Shown: positions 45,716-57,503 of the stretch, piece after piece
Layout: every line of letters starts with the position of its first letter
Numbering within the stretch: position 1 is the first letter of the stretch
Origin: Anisakis pegreffii
Taxonomy: Eukaryota > Nematoda > Chromadorea > Rhabditida > Anisakidae
Reading direction: 5' to 3'
Assembly: GCA_035041965.1 (NCBI GenBank)
Contig: JAPYMA010000799.1
Span: 1-64,000 of the forward strand
Length of the DNA stretch: 64,000 nucleotides
Made by a program: the position numbers and the translations under genes
Notes under the pieces: generated by a model
Databases searched by the model: none
The model's input: only the letters and a program-made list of their open reading frames with translations
What the model was told of the DNA's origin: nothing

Positions 45716-46761
45716 AATCGTTCGAATAAACTATAACAATTCATCGATCTAATCCATATACAATTCATCAAGAAAGTTTCAGAGTTACTCTTTAACGAAG
45801 TAAAGCGATATGAACAGAGGCACGACATTCATCTAGGAATACCTTCTCCCATACCCACTTCCGACACACAGCCTTCAGTCTGAGTTTAAACTAACTATAT
45901 GAAGAACGGTGAGTATATGAAGAAATTGATATTGCTAAAATTACTACTGCTATTATCACAAGTAGCAGTGCGTATACCTTACAGGGTCATTAACAATTCT
46001 GTGGCCATGCAATACGTTTAATCACCTCGGATCGATCATGCAAAAATAATTTAACTCTTCAATCTTCATATTGCTGTAACTAGTAATCATTCACACAAAC
46101 ATCATTATCGTTATCAAACTCCATTTTTGCATCTGATCTATCCGTTCATTATTTGCTTTTGACAATGTTTATTGTTTTAAAGTTTTTTTAAAAATAGAAG
46201 AATGAAGAATATAGTATGTTTTATGTTATTGTGATACAAATTCAATAGTGATGCTTTTATACGATCACAGTTTGTGACTATTACTGTTGTTGTTATTGTT
46301 TTCAGCTGTATTTTTGCGTTCCTTTTGACTGTAGAATAAATGTCTACTTGATAAACTTCTTCTGAGTTGCTTCGCACACTGATGCCGCTTCATTTTATAA
46401 AGATCGGAAGAACTGCCATGGAAAAGTAAGGGCTGTGAAGCCAATAATAATTTTAAATTCCAAGTTTTTGGACCGAAGGTTTTCAAATTGTGAAGTATCG
46501 TTTCGACTTAACTCGAAACTAAACCCCGTATTTTTAACTCATAAAAGGTTAGACTGCGTAGCATGTACATTTCGAGGAAGATGTTTTAGGAATTAGAGTG
46601 GGCCAAACTATAATAGTTTGAATTTTCGAAGCTTTCAAAAAAAATCTTTTCGAAATATCATGTCTTACGGTAAAGCCTTGTTCAGTACTGTCTAACATTT
46701 CAATATGAAGATACTTAGATATCCGAGCTGATTGATGATACTATGATAAATAAGATATGAT

Positions 46762-46837
46762 AAATAGGATAAAGATTAGTGTATCCATGAGCGAGCCGCG
46801 TTCAGATATCATCGAAACACTAGTCTTTATCCTATTT
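46762..46837. repeat. Inverted repeat, 20 of 21 bases paired
   Basis: Arms 46762-46782 and 46817-46837 (AAATAGGATAAAGA core) are complementary with one mismatch around a 34-nt spacer. It is probably a small fold-back or MITE remnant. Confidence 0.75.
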
Positions 46838-47687
46838 TCTGAGTATCTTTAGTTTAGGCCTGAACAACAGTCAAATTTAAGAAGCCACAAATATCTCATA
46901 AGTGCTTGAATATATTGGCTGACATCGTCGCTCCTGAGCAGTAAAAATTGATTGACCTCCTTGGTAAGACAGAAGAGATTATTGGTTTGGTGTAGGACAA
47001 TCGAGTATTTCTGAATTTGATGATATCGATTTCTTTTTTCAATTTTTAAAGTTTCTAATTTTTCAATCGCTTGTGAATGTTTTTTTAACCGGTATAATAC
47101 TTCTTCCGTGACGTTTCTTATGATGTTAATGACTGAAATGCTTGAAAAGTAGAATGGGAATTTCAGACTTGATGCACCTGTCGCACCTCAAAACCCTCGA
47201 TAGTTTGAATTTATATTCATCCCTTCGATGAATTCTTACTTACTCATTAACCATCACTTTGATGAAATGATTGCTTTTCCGATCATCTCGAAGATAATTT
47301 CTGAAATGTTCGTTGCATCTTCCTTCTTCATGAATAATTGAATTTGTTATTAGATATCATTTTTATCGCTGAAGAATGTTTTTTCATTGCTTTTCTTTTT
47401 TGATTGCTGAGTTTCATATTGTTTCTGCAGTGGGGAAAATGAGGTTCTTAAAATACTCGTTTTGTTCCAGAAAATTAATTTCCTTCACGACACTGACAAA
47501 TTTCCGGACCAGTTTTCCTTTTATTGCCGACGTTATACGTCAGGAACAAAAGAAAAACCTGTCTGGAACAGTTATACGTAGAAATTATAGGTTTTTGTAT
47601 CAGGAAGGGAGGGAGGTAACGGCGGCGTGCCAGATCATCAAAACGGGTAATGGAGCACCTAAGCGTGAGAACTACTGGTCTATATCC

Positions 47688-47750
<63 letters not shown>
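47688..47750. repeat. (TTA)n microsatellite
   Basis: About 63 bp of almost pure TTA triplets; it produces spurious poly-Tyr, poly-Ile and poly-Asn frames. Confidence 0.95.
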
Positions 47751-47753
<3 letters not shown>

Positions 47754-48957
47754 TATCAGTAGTATTGTCATAATCATTATCGAATACTGTGAAACTGAAC
47801 AATCAACGACAACTTGTAATATTGATGATTGTTTTTATAGTCGTTTGATCCTCTGATTTGTCATGTGCTGACTAACGATCTTGAAAGTGAAATTGTGATG
47901 ATCATCATGATTATCAGTAAGGGTTATTGTCACTTAATGAGTAGCATTTTCATTTCATGCTACAATATCAGTAATTATCATCATTATCCTCATCAAGTAT
48001 TATTATTTTTGTTTCCGTTTTATTTTTATTCTCATTTATTATTGCTATTGTTATCGCTATTTTACATTCACTTCTTCATAGCAGTAACAGTGACATTAGC
48101 GTCTGCATTCATTAACACCTATTATAATGACCGTCTCGTCTGGTAATTGCAGTGAAGTCGATCATTAAATCCCCGAGATGAATTCATTAGGACAGTTGCA
48201 TAGGTCAATCATTTTATGTGCGTTGTTTTCTTTTATGTTCAGTCACAATTTTAGCAATTTATTCCAAGTTTGCTTCGAGCCTTCATCAAAAAAAACGATA
48301 CTGCTAAATGTTTTGGCATTGAACGATTCGAGAACTGGAGCTGCTCGTAGGATTAATGGTTAGATATTGGAAGTCCATGTCACTGTTGTTCTTATTGTTC
48401 ACTCATTCAACAAAACAATAAAATCGGTGTGTCGATTACTGCAGTTGGTCATTGGTGAGATTTCTGCATAATGGTGAACTGCTTGGCCGAAGCATATAGC
48501 AACATGATGTCAATTGACTTATTAAGTGATTGAGATAGATCAAGAAGGCTAGCTAGATCAGAACTGCATTGTTGACAATGTAATAACAATAATGTGTTAC
48601 AACTTCATACAGAATATGCCAACAACAACATGTATATGCATTTCAATCAGTATGATCAGATTAAAGCATGCACGTGATTGCCATCGTCGGATAATATTAG
48701 TGGCATTAGAATTGCGTGTGCACACTCAATATCAAACTGACACATAAAGGAAATTGTCTGAGACAACAGTGAAAAGTTACTTTTTGTACCTATTTCCATC
48801 AAGGCTTTTCATTGGCTGCTTATTGCTATTGTGAATTATTACATTACGTGCTGTTATGACAGCAATGGTAAGTTCCAGTTGCCAGCCACTTGATCTCAAT
48901 CTATTGATTCACTAGGCGTATCTTAATTACATTTTTTCTATGTCCCTTTGTCTATAT

Positions 48958-49098
48958 GCATAACAACAGTAACAATATGGTGATAATGATAATAGTAATT
49001 ATAATAATTATAGTAATAATAATAGTAATAATAATAACAATAATAATACAATAATAAATAATACTAATAATAATATTAATAATAACAACAACAATATC
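48958..49098. repeat. Imperfect (AAT)n array
   Basis: AAT triplets mixed with AAC, AGT and ATT over about 140 bp in the intergenic region. Confidence 0.75.
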
Positions 49099-51955
49099 AA
49101 AGCTTCGTCATCAGAAAACGTTTGCATGCCAGTACTCTCGAAGTGATGCTGTGATCTCGCATTATTCCTGTCCAACTTTGCTCATACGATCTACATTCTA
49201 AAATAACGCTATGAATTAACTGCGATGTGAGTATACACTGGATATTGATGAATATGTGATGATTCTCATTAATGCCATTCAGATGGTAATCTATCGCACT
49301 GAAAAAGTATTTGCATGAACATCGAATCCAGAGAGTAACTAATAAATGTGCATAAATAAGGAACTGAGTCATGAGCAAGATATATATCTATCTAGCTATC
49401 AACCCACATCCAGCAATTATATGCATTCTTCCCTTCCATATCACCAACACCATCAACATCCACCAACATGGATGTTATCGTTGACGTTCTCCCACTCCTC
49501 CCAGTAAAACGGTGCTTATTTGATATGCCGATGAATTCATTCTCTTTCATTTATAATAATTATCCACCAAAGATGTTATTGTCAGCACTAACAGTGTTAC
49601 TTCAATATATTGCTCGACCAAAACTTGGACAACTCACCTGAAGCAAGATATTCTCATTGTATTGCTGATCATTTTATTGCTATTTTTGATCGTGATAATC
49701 TATTCTTGATCAGTTTGACTTTCCTTCGCTGCTTTCATAACCATCATCGTCATTATTTTCACTGTTATCATCAGTGCTGCTAGTATTTGTGATTACAGCA
49801 TTATTACTAGCATAAATTTAGGAGAGAAAACAGTGATTTATGCAAATGATTTGCACATAATTTCGTATATCGTATTCGTGCAAATCAAAAGAATGTGACG
49901 CAATAACTGAGAATATCACGTTCAATATCGACATTATCGAACATTTCTCGACCGAAATTTTCATAGAACTGAAATAAAGTAAAGCAACTATTTTAAAATT
50001 GAAGTGAAAAATCTTATTTACCAAACGAAACCTTAATATCAAAATTACAACTATTGAAACCTTAATGAAGACAGCTATGAATCAATGTTGAGTCACCCGG
50101 AAGGAAAACGTCTTAAAAAGTTTTTAGTCGAATTCACCATCAATCCATTCACTTTCATCTGCAGTACGCATTTTCTCTACAATTACGTAAGCAATTCCGC
50201 AATAAATTAACTGATCATCTAATTCCTAACTTCTCATCCTCCTGTTTAGCACGTCACATAGTTTCATCATATAACATAAAATTATCATCACGCGTCATTT
50301 TTATGCCCACTTTTTCAAGACATTAATGTTAAAAATAACTTTAATCATTCAAATATGTAATTGAAAGCGTTCATGGAATGTCACGTCATCATCAGTATCT
50401 CTTTTACCTTTCCGAGTTGATTTACTTCACTACTGAACTGTGAACAGAAGCGGCTGTACACCTTAACTAACCGATTGCTTTCTTTTATTCTTTTCGTTGT
50501 TCTTTATTCAAGATGTGAAGTATCATCAATTTATTTATATATTAATTCATTGCTCCATCATCTATCCGTCCCATTGTCACATGTCACCTGTTTTTTTCGT
50601 TTTATCGTTATTTTTCTTATCTGGTTATTCCTTTCATAGTTATTGTTATTCCTATTATTATTGCTGTTAGTATTATTATAATCATTATTCTCCTTATTAT
50701 TGGAGTGTAAATATCAGCCATTTCTAGGGTGAATTTCTTCAACTGTCAATATGCTTGTTTAACATTTTGCAACAAGCTAATTGCCATTCAATATTGCGAG
50801 CTTCATTCATCTATGCCGTACAGCAGTCCATGCACCCATATGACCATAATAAAGCCATAAGAAAATGACCACCAAACATATTGCTCAACCTCCAAAATGT
50901 TTCATTAAATTGTACTCTCTCATCTTCACATCACCTATTACAGTATTACCGTATGAATCAACTCACTGTCAGAATAAGAATAATAATTTGCTCCTCACTT
51001 AAGCAAACTAGAATATTCTTTGATTTCCGAACAAAAAGATCCTCATATGATGTTTTGCCTTCGTTTCGTTTTCATGTCCCATGTTCCATTCAATACTTAG
51101 TTGATTACGTTTTATTCTTTGGCTGATATCTAAAATAATGATAATAATAATGAATTCGATACTCACATATAGATACCGGCTGAATTTTTAACGAAAAAAG
51201 ATAGCTTCTAGAATTTATAGGCTGCAAACAAGTAGTTTATTATCATCATGAGAATTCAATTGGTAACGTAAAATCTCATAAGTCTGCATGCGATGCTCCA
51301 TTCTAAGAACTCGTTGATGTTGTTCAGATCCAGTTTCATGCCTACTATTGCCATTATCAATAGTGCATCATCATGAAACCTTATTTCAAATATGAAACTG
51401 CCCTCTGCACCCATATCCAGGCACTATATATAGGCAGTTTTCAATCTCAGTTCATCATTCATTTCATTTCATTACCATCCCATGTCGCTCCTCGTCTTGT
51501 CAATAGTCTCGAATTCAAAATTCATTACAAACTTCCTTTAATTTGACGATATTAGCCAATTAAGCGGTCAATCGACCCTTTCTTACAGAATGACTTTAGC
51601 GAATAATATAATAGCAGGCGGTATTATCATTATTATTATTACTGCTGTTATTGGTCGTCATGACATTCATAATAATACTGCATGCTGTTATAATATTATT
51701 AATAAAGAAGTTTTCGAGTGAATCGTTTTGACCGATGTCGTGAGTTGACTGAATTGCAAGTTGTTAACACTTTCAGATTTGAGTGAATTAATTGTTGGGA
51801 ATTAGTAACTGCGACTAGTTGGAACAAAATTACTGAAAATAGTTGACAAGAGGAAGGTGAAAGGTTGTGGCAGCAAGTTATCGATCCCAAGATCCGATTC
51901 GATCCCACTGAAGTGATAGATCTCAGCTGATCATCATCGAGTCAAGACAAAGTGA

Positions 51956-52285
51956 ATGAAATCGTGCAGACAGGCTGGACAGTTTAGTGTCGATTGGAGA
52001 ATCAGCCGAAACGGTCAACTAATGATGAAGATAAGTGACAAGAACAAGCCACCAAATGAAGATGTACCCGTATCTGTAAATCGCCAACAATCACTACCAC
52101 AACCAGCCAAGGCAATATCGTCTCGGCTCTACAAAACAATCTATCATTCCCTTCAACTAAGAGCAAATCTCAACACAGTTCTTATCGTTCTTCTCTACGC
52201 ATCACTCACTCACAAAAGCTTTGCAGCTTTGCATATCCCCTCAACAACTAACAACATCTATCCTCCATCTGTTGATGTTGCCGTT

Positions 52286-52366
<81 letters not shown>

Positions 52367-52949
52367 GCAGCAGCACAATATCCGATTTCAAAATCATTTC
52401 ACTTCAACCCACCGGTAATATTTTATCATTGATTTGATTTTATCACTCACCTCTAATATTAACACTATCAACATATGTAAATTGAAGAAGCACGACCCAT
52501 GGCTGCAAAACTTACTGCTGCAACAAAAGCGTGCTGATAGGAACTGGGAAGCGTTAGATCCGAGTTGTTCAGTATACAGGAACGAAGCATTACATGCGAT
52601 TATGGACCGTGTTTGCGAGATGTGTCATGAAATGTTCTCACATGAACAGAACAGCCTTCGGTCAGAATGCAGGTGAGCACTCACATAATTACTTCCTTTC
52701 TGCGTACATCCATCTATTCAGATCTTATTTTTCTCAACACTGACGTATCTCTCATTGATTAATGAATAAATTGATTGATTTATGTTATGATACTTCAATT
52801 ATAGAAAAAACTGCTTCCGGAACATCAAGTTTCGTCAATGCCTTGAGCTTTTTTCACCGTTATCCAGCGGTACTTCACGACGTAGTGTTCCCGACGAACA
52901 TGAAGATAGCAGCGAGCCGTTTTCACACTACCACTTATTAGAACACTAA
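51956..52949 (+). CDS. CHH/ITP-family neuropeptide precursor
   Basis: Three exons: 51956-52414, 52488-52672 and 52805-52949, 262 aa. Exon 1 has a hydrophobic stretch (NTVLIVLLYASLTHKSFA) consistent with a signal peptide after an unusually long N-region, then a poly-alanine tract. Exon 2 brings a dibasic QQKR site, after which the mature peptide begins ADRNWEALDPSC. The six cysteines fall in LDPSC, DRVCEMC, RSEC, KNC and RQC with the arrangement of arthropod crustacean hyperglycemic hormone and ion transport peptide, including the DRVCxxC and CRxNCFxNxxFxxCLELF signatures. In arthropods these peptides control ion transport, metabolism and moulting; related genes have been reported in nematodes, function unclear. 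An acidic/Ser tail follows the last cysteine and there is no obvious C-terminal amidation signal. The true start may be a downstream Met closer to the signal peptide. Confidence 0.85.
52286..52376 (+). repeat. (GCA)n repeat coding poly-alanine
   Basis: About thirty GCA codons, broken once by an ACA, lie in the first exon of the neuropeptide gene. In the used frame they encode alanine; the glutamine frame is only an alternative reading. Confidence 0.9.
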
Positions 52950-53693
52950 CTGCACTTTTGCTGAATCCGTTAGTCTGTCGATTCGACCAGAACTGTACCA
53001 TCCAGTCCACTATTGTTGCTTCAGCTTCAACTTCAGCTGCAACCTCAATCACCGATCGTTCTCAATATCCATCCTACGGCGATACGACTAATCAATTCAA
53101 GAATACAACCAATAGACGTCAAGCGCCCCATCCGAAACAACCTTCCAGATCTACGACATCCGGTCGTCATCATCTATAATGACTTGTGAGTCCCCGTTTG
53201 TCTCAGCCAAAGTATGACGGGACCAAACATTCGAACACAAACTTACCTACTAATACAGATCTTTATTATTATCATAATCATTACCACTATTACTTTTTCT
53301 AAAATTAACCAACTAAACCCAATGTTTAATCTATTTTCGATGTTGTAAACCCTCTTATGATTGAACATTCATAATAGATAAACGAATAGATTTCTGATAC
53401 GTATACAATTGTTGCTTTATGATAGAGATCATCGTCAATTCGTCTTTAATATTAAAACATTAATGCTATTTTATCATACAGCCATCTCGCTTGCGTACGC
53501 GATACGATCTCATTATTTTAATTTATTGAATTCATCTGAACATATGATATGAACAAAACATAAGTGATGATCTCATTCGCAGTATACTGCTCTTTTGAAT
53601 GGTTGAATAAAAATAAATGAAAATAAAGATGGGCGTTTTCTGTTCTGGCAAATGAGTACTTACACACCGCGCTTCGTTACATGAAAATTGCAG
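52950..53693. other. Region between neuropeptide stop and downstream exons
   Basis: Two frames stay open from about 52960 to 53180, one of them leading in phase to a GTGAGT at 53194. The composition is C/A-rich rather than clearly coding. It is probably 3' UTR of the short neuropeptide transcript, or an intron of the longer one. Confidence 0.4.
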
Positions 53694-54306
53694 GCGCTCA
53701 ATTGTGGTGAATAGTTGTTTCAGTAAGGCAGCAAAAGTTTGTCACGGTTCACCTCGATTTCAGAAAAAAATCGGTACAAATAAATCGATAGGTTCTAACA
53801 AATATGGATATCGAAACTGTCATAACATTTTCAATGGAACTGATATGATTCAAAGGTTAGACGCTTCGAATGCTTCTGACAGAAGAGTATTTTAGTGCAA
53901 TGGTGAAATTTTGAGGGGTTACATATATCTTGAAACCGTTCACGATAGCAGATCAATAAAAGAAATCTCATTTATAACTGGTAGGCAAGAAGCTTTAGAT
54001 TAAGTCTCCAAGCTTCATTTCAGCACACCCAATTTTAAACGAGAAACTCCAAGAAATAATTCTTTAATGCGCAGTAAACCTTTCTTCTTAATTGAAAGCT
54101 TAAAGAAACATCGTAGTAAATCAGTGAAACGTGAATGGAGCAATGATAACAGAAAAGATAATAAAAAAAATAAGCTTCAACATAATACTTTCCTAATCAC
54201 ATCAACAGAAACATTTCTCGACTGGAAAAAAAACCCACAAAAACAGAAGAACGAAAAATGTTTGGAAGATGACATTGCGGAAGACATGAAAAATTGGAAA
54301 TATTAA
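53694..54306 (+). CDS. Two linked 3'-terminal coding exons, possibly alternative end of the CHH-like gene
   Basis: Exon 53694-53855 follows an ATTGCAG acceptor and ends AAAG before GTTAGA. Exon 54024-54306 follows TTTCAG and ends in TAA. Both boundaries are phase 2 and the frame stays open across the join for 148 codons. The first contains NSCFSKAAKVCHGSPRFQKK and YRNCHNIFNGTD; the second is very basic (SLKKHRSKSVKREW, NRKDNKKNKLQ) with KR-type sites.  The nearest upstream phase-2 donor is that of the CHH exon ending at 52672, so these exons could replace exon 3 in an alternative isoform. They could equally be the end of an unrecognised separate gene. I recognise no domain. Confidence 0.45.
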
Positions 54307-54666
54307 AAGCAATAATAATGATATCGACAACGATGGTAAAAAACAGGATAATGGTTCGGAGACTTGATATATGCAACACATCACGTACCCAACTACTATG
54401 CTCTTCAACTAAACAAAACTAAGAATTCCTGAAGCAGTTAGTAAAAAACGAACCAACAAATCGATCGTAGAAGCATCCAATTCCGACGAGTGTAAATGAA
54501 TAAAAGAAACATAAGTAATATCGAGGATTACAACTGGAATCAAACTGGCAAGAGGAATGAAACAAAACAAAAATAAACGAAATTAAAGAATGAATCAAAC
54601 CTATTAACAGGATAGAACCAGAGATTCATTACATAAAATATGGCAAGCAATAAAGATTTGCAGTAC

Positions 54667-54708
<42 letters not shown>

Positions 54709-55580
54709 CAAACCATATTCAAATAATAAACGAATCAAAAACAATGAGATTGTTCCAGCAGAAATTTTTTTTCGCGTTAAAAACGATGAATAGGGTAACC
54801 GTTGCTACCACTAATCACTTACCTAATTCATTCCATTTCGTCACTTAAAACATTACTGGCGAGTAAATAAAAATAATGAAACAATAGGATGAGTTGAAAA
54901 AAGCCCAAAAAACGAGTTAAACTACACTAATAATTAGGACGATTATGAACAAAAATGATGAACGCAAAAAGAATAATCAAACAAACAAACAGACAAATAA
55001 TAAAATACACCATTAAACAGCAAAAACATAATGATATTATGCATTGCGGTTGTGTACTTTCCTAAACTGACTTGTGAATGATTATGTTTTCATCGCTATG
55101 CGCCCTATTCCTTTCTTTGCTTTTGCCTCACGCTCAGCACCCGAAAAGTATAGTCATTGTTACTATTATTGGTTATATCATCAATATTACAATCACGGCA
55201 ACTATTTCTGTTATTGTCAACATTACTATCGCAGTGAATTTTTCTATGCTGCTCCATCAGGGTCGTTATTTCGTTCTATCTCAACAATCGTTTCATAATC
55301 GATTTTTACTGCATTTTTTTCTCGGTTTCCGTCTCACAATCATCACCAACCTTCGTCATTGTTATAGCCGCCGTTTGATTCTTCCAAAAATTATTCAACG
55401 TCTGAAATAGTAATCACGATGGCAATATATCTTTGGTAAGCAATACATACCAAATAAAAATGAAGAATGGTCAATCTTCGAAGAATTTAGGATATATACG
55501 CGAACAAGTAAAATGAGGAAAATAAACATTTAAGCGTTATAAATTGTTAATGACACTGTTGTTGTAATCATACAACATAA
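54307..55580. other. Convergent intergenic region
   Basis: A-rich sequence with an (AAT)n run at 54667-54708, lying between a plus-strand stop and the stop of the minus-strand desaturase. The open frame at 55074-55410 has no splice or homology support. Confidence 0.5.
54667..54708. repeat. (AAT)n microsatellite
   Basis: Fourteen or so AAT triplets without interruption. Confidence 0.9.
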
Positions 55581-57503
55581 TCAAAAAATTACCCTTTCAA
55601 TGAATTTATAGACGTAACACGTCGAATTCGGACCCTTCCCATAGAAATGCACATTTGAGCGATTCGCCAATTTTCGTTTGATACGTGAATGGAGTGTTAT
55701 TCGTGGATTCACAATGAAATTATACATCAGTACCACCCAGCTGTTGTGTGATAACATCTTCGAATAGTATTCTGGTGCAATCTTTCGAATCTGAACAAGT
55801 GACGAATGTTGTTTGCATTTAAGTACTTTGATCCTTTATTTTAACTGTTAATGCTATTATTACGATGACCATAATACGAATGAAATATTACTTAAAACCA
55901 ATTCATTTCATACGCCAATCGCACTCACTCTTTTCAGTCGAATAAGAAACGAGCGAACCTTTGGAAGATTTGCGCCGCATACAAACGGGAAATCATGATG
56001 TTCATTATGGTGACCAACGTTGAACGTTAATAGATTTATTGGTCCATAATAGCTGAATTCATTCATCACTACTTATTGTCATTAATATCATTCATTAACG
56101 GTATTATTGGCAAAAACAAACCTATAGGTTTCTTGACCTGGATTAAAGACATAATGATCGGAAATATAATGACCGGCCAGCGGATGCAGTCCAGATGCTA
56201 TCACGAATCCTCCAAGTAGGAAAGCAACCGATTTCCATCCCAGGAAAACTACCACCAAATAATCCACTAAGAACTGTATAAAAGCATTCACGATCTCCAA
56301 ATCTGTTACTGCCTTAAATGTAATTAATAATTACAACAATAACAATAATAAACATTGTATGCACAATAAATACATCCATATAAATTAAAAGTCTAGTGGA
56401 TGAACGAACTTTTTTATATGTGACAAATGGACGAAATGCGTAAAAGAAAGGTTGAAGTATCATCCAGATTAACTTTCCGAATGTTCCTCTGAAGAATCGT
56501 GTCTCTATTTCAGTTGGAATATCAGTGTCGATCATATCCTCACCTTAACAATAATGAATGAATACGACAGTGAACAAATTCAATGAATCAGTGTTCATGA
56601 AGAACGTTACATCTAATAGCAATCATTGTTACTAATAATATTACCCATATAACGATGATGCTCCTCGTGATATTTCTTGAATGAAATTGACATCGGTACT
56701 AACATTGGTAAATTGGCTAGCAAACCAAATAGACGATTCTAAAAACAACTCAATTAATGATTTTAATGCATAAACTTCACTCTTGTTACTATCGTTATTG
56801 TCCTAATATCTGAACACAACAGCCACATAAATAAACCGATGAATATGAATGAATAAACAATAAATCAACAAACTGCGCGGGGTCGTGAGCATCCAAATGC
56901 CATATTATGCGATATTTCATGGACAGCTAATGTCAATGAATGATTTAGGGTACCACCAACGAAATATGCTTGTAAGACAATCAACAGCCAATCAGAATCT
57001 AATTTACCAACATTATTCATTACTAGCATTATTGCTGTTATGAATCATTTAATTATGAATAAATTTGATAAATATTATTCAGGTTTATTTATATTCGAAC
57101 AAGGAAGTGATGAGTGACATTTGTAACTTTTTTGAACATTCTCTCAATGATCATACGAAGTGCTGATAATAAAACAATGGTATTAATAGCAACAGAGCTG
57201 ATAATTATAGAATGCAAACCTTTAAGTAGAAATGCAAATATAAACTGCACTATGACCATCGCAACAACAACATACTTGAACGATTCATCGATGCCGAAAT
57301 AATTCTTTATTTCCGGATATTTTTCTAACATTTCTTTACGACTGAAATGTGTATTTGTTGAATGCATTCCCATTCACTGAATTTCAACAAAAAACAAAAC
57401 AATTTTACCGTGAGGCGTGTGGCTCTTCAGTATACGACCATGAGAAGTGATCGATATCCACTACAGATGAAGAGGATGATGTCTCTCGCTCAACTCCGTC
57501 CAT
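55581..57503 (-). CDS. degs: Sphingolipid delta-4 desaturase (DEGS/Des-1 family)
   Basis: Eight minus-strand exons join in phase: 57503-57409, 57341-57220, 56998-56874, 56738-56645, 56543-56410, 56312-56122, 56052-55959 and 55790-55581, 354 aa (human DEGS1 is 323). The enzyme introduces the 4,5 double bond of dihydroceramide in the ER membrane, the last step of ceramide synthesis. The N-terminus has [15 protein letters not shown] and [15 protein letters not shown], as in DEGS1. The three di-iron histidine boxes are intact: [14 protein letters not shown] and [13 protein letters not shown]. Flanking blocks [29 protein letters not shown] and [16 protein letters not shown] span membrane segments. 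The C-terminus ([24 protein letters not shown]) matches, then carries an extra ~25 residues. The C. elegans homologues include ttm-5. No key residue is missing. Confidence 0.95.

Larger units (their letters stand above)
45716..51955. other. Large intergenic region
   Basis: About 6.2 kb without a supported gene. Contents seen: an inverted repeat at 46762-46837, a pure TTA array at 47688-47750, an AAT-rich run at 48958-49098, and a short ATG frame at 48178-48363 with a hydrophobic start that has no splice support. The right end is the presumed control region of the CHH-like peptide gene. Confidence 0.45.

Noticed and set aside
47376..47762. 128-codon plus-strand frame ending in poly-Tyr
   Set aside because: The end is the TTA microsatellite and the start is not supported by splice signals.
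48178..48363. ATG frame of 61 codons with a hydrophobic N-terminus
   Set aside because: No homologue recognised, no neighbours in phase, AT-rich intergenic setting.
52958..53179. Ser/Thr-rich frame just after the neuropeptide stop
   Set aside because: Two frames are open here at once and the composition is C/A-biased; more likely 3' UTR or intron.
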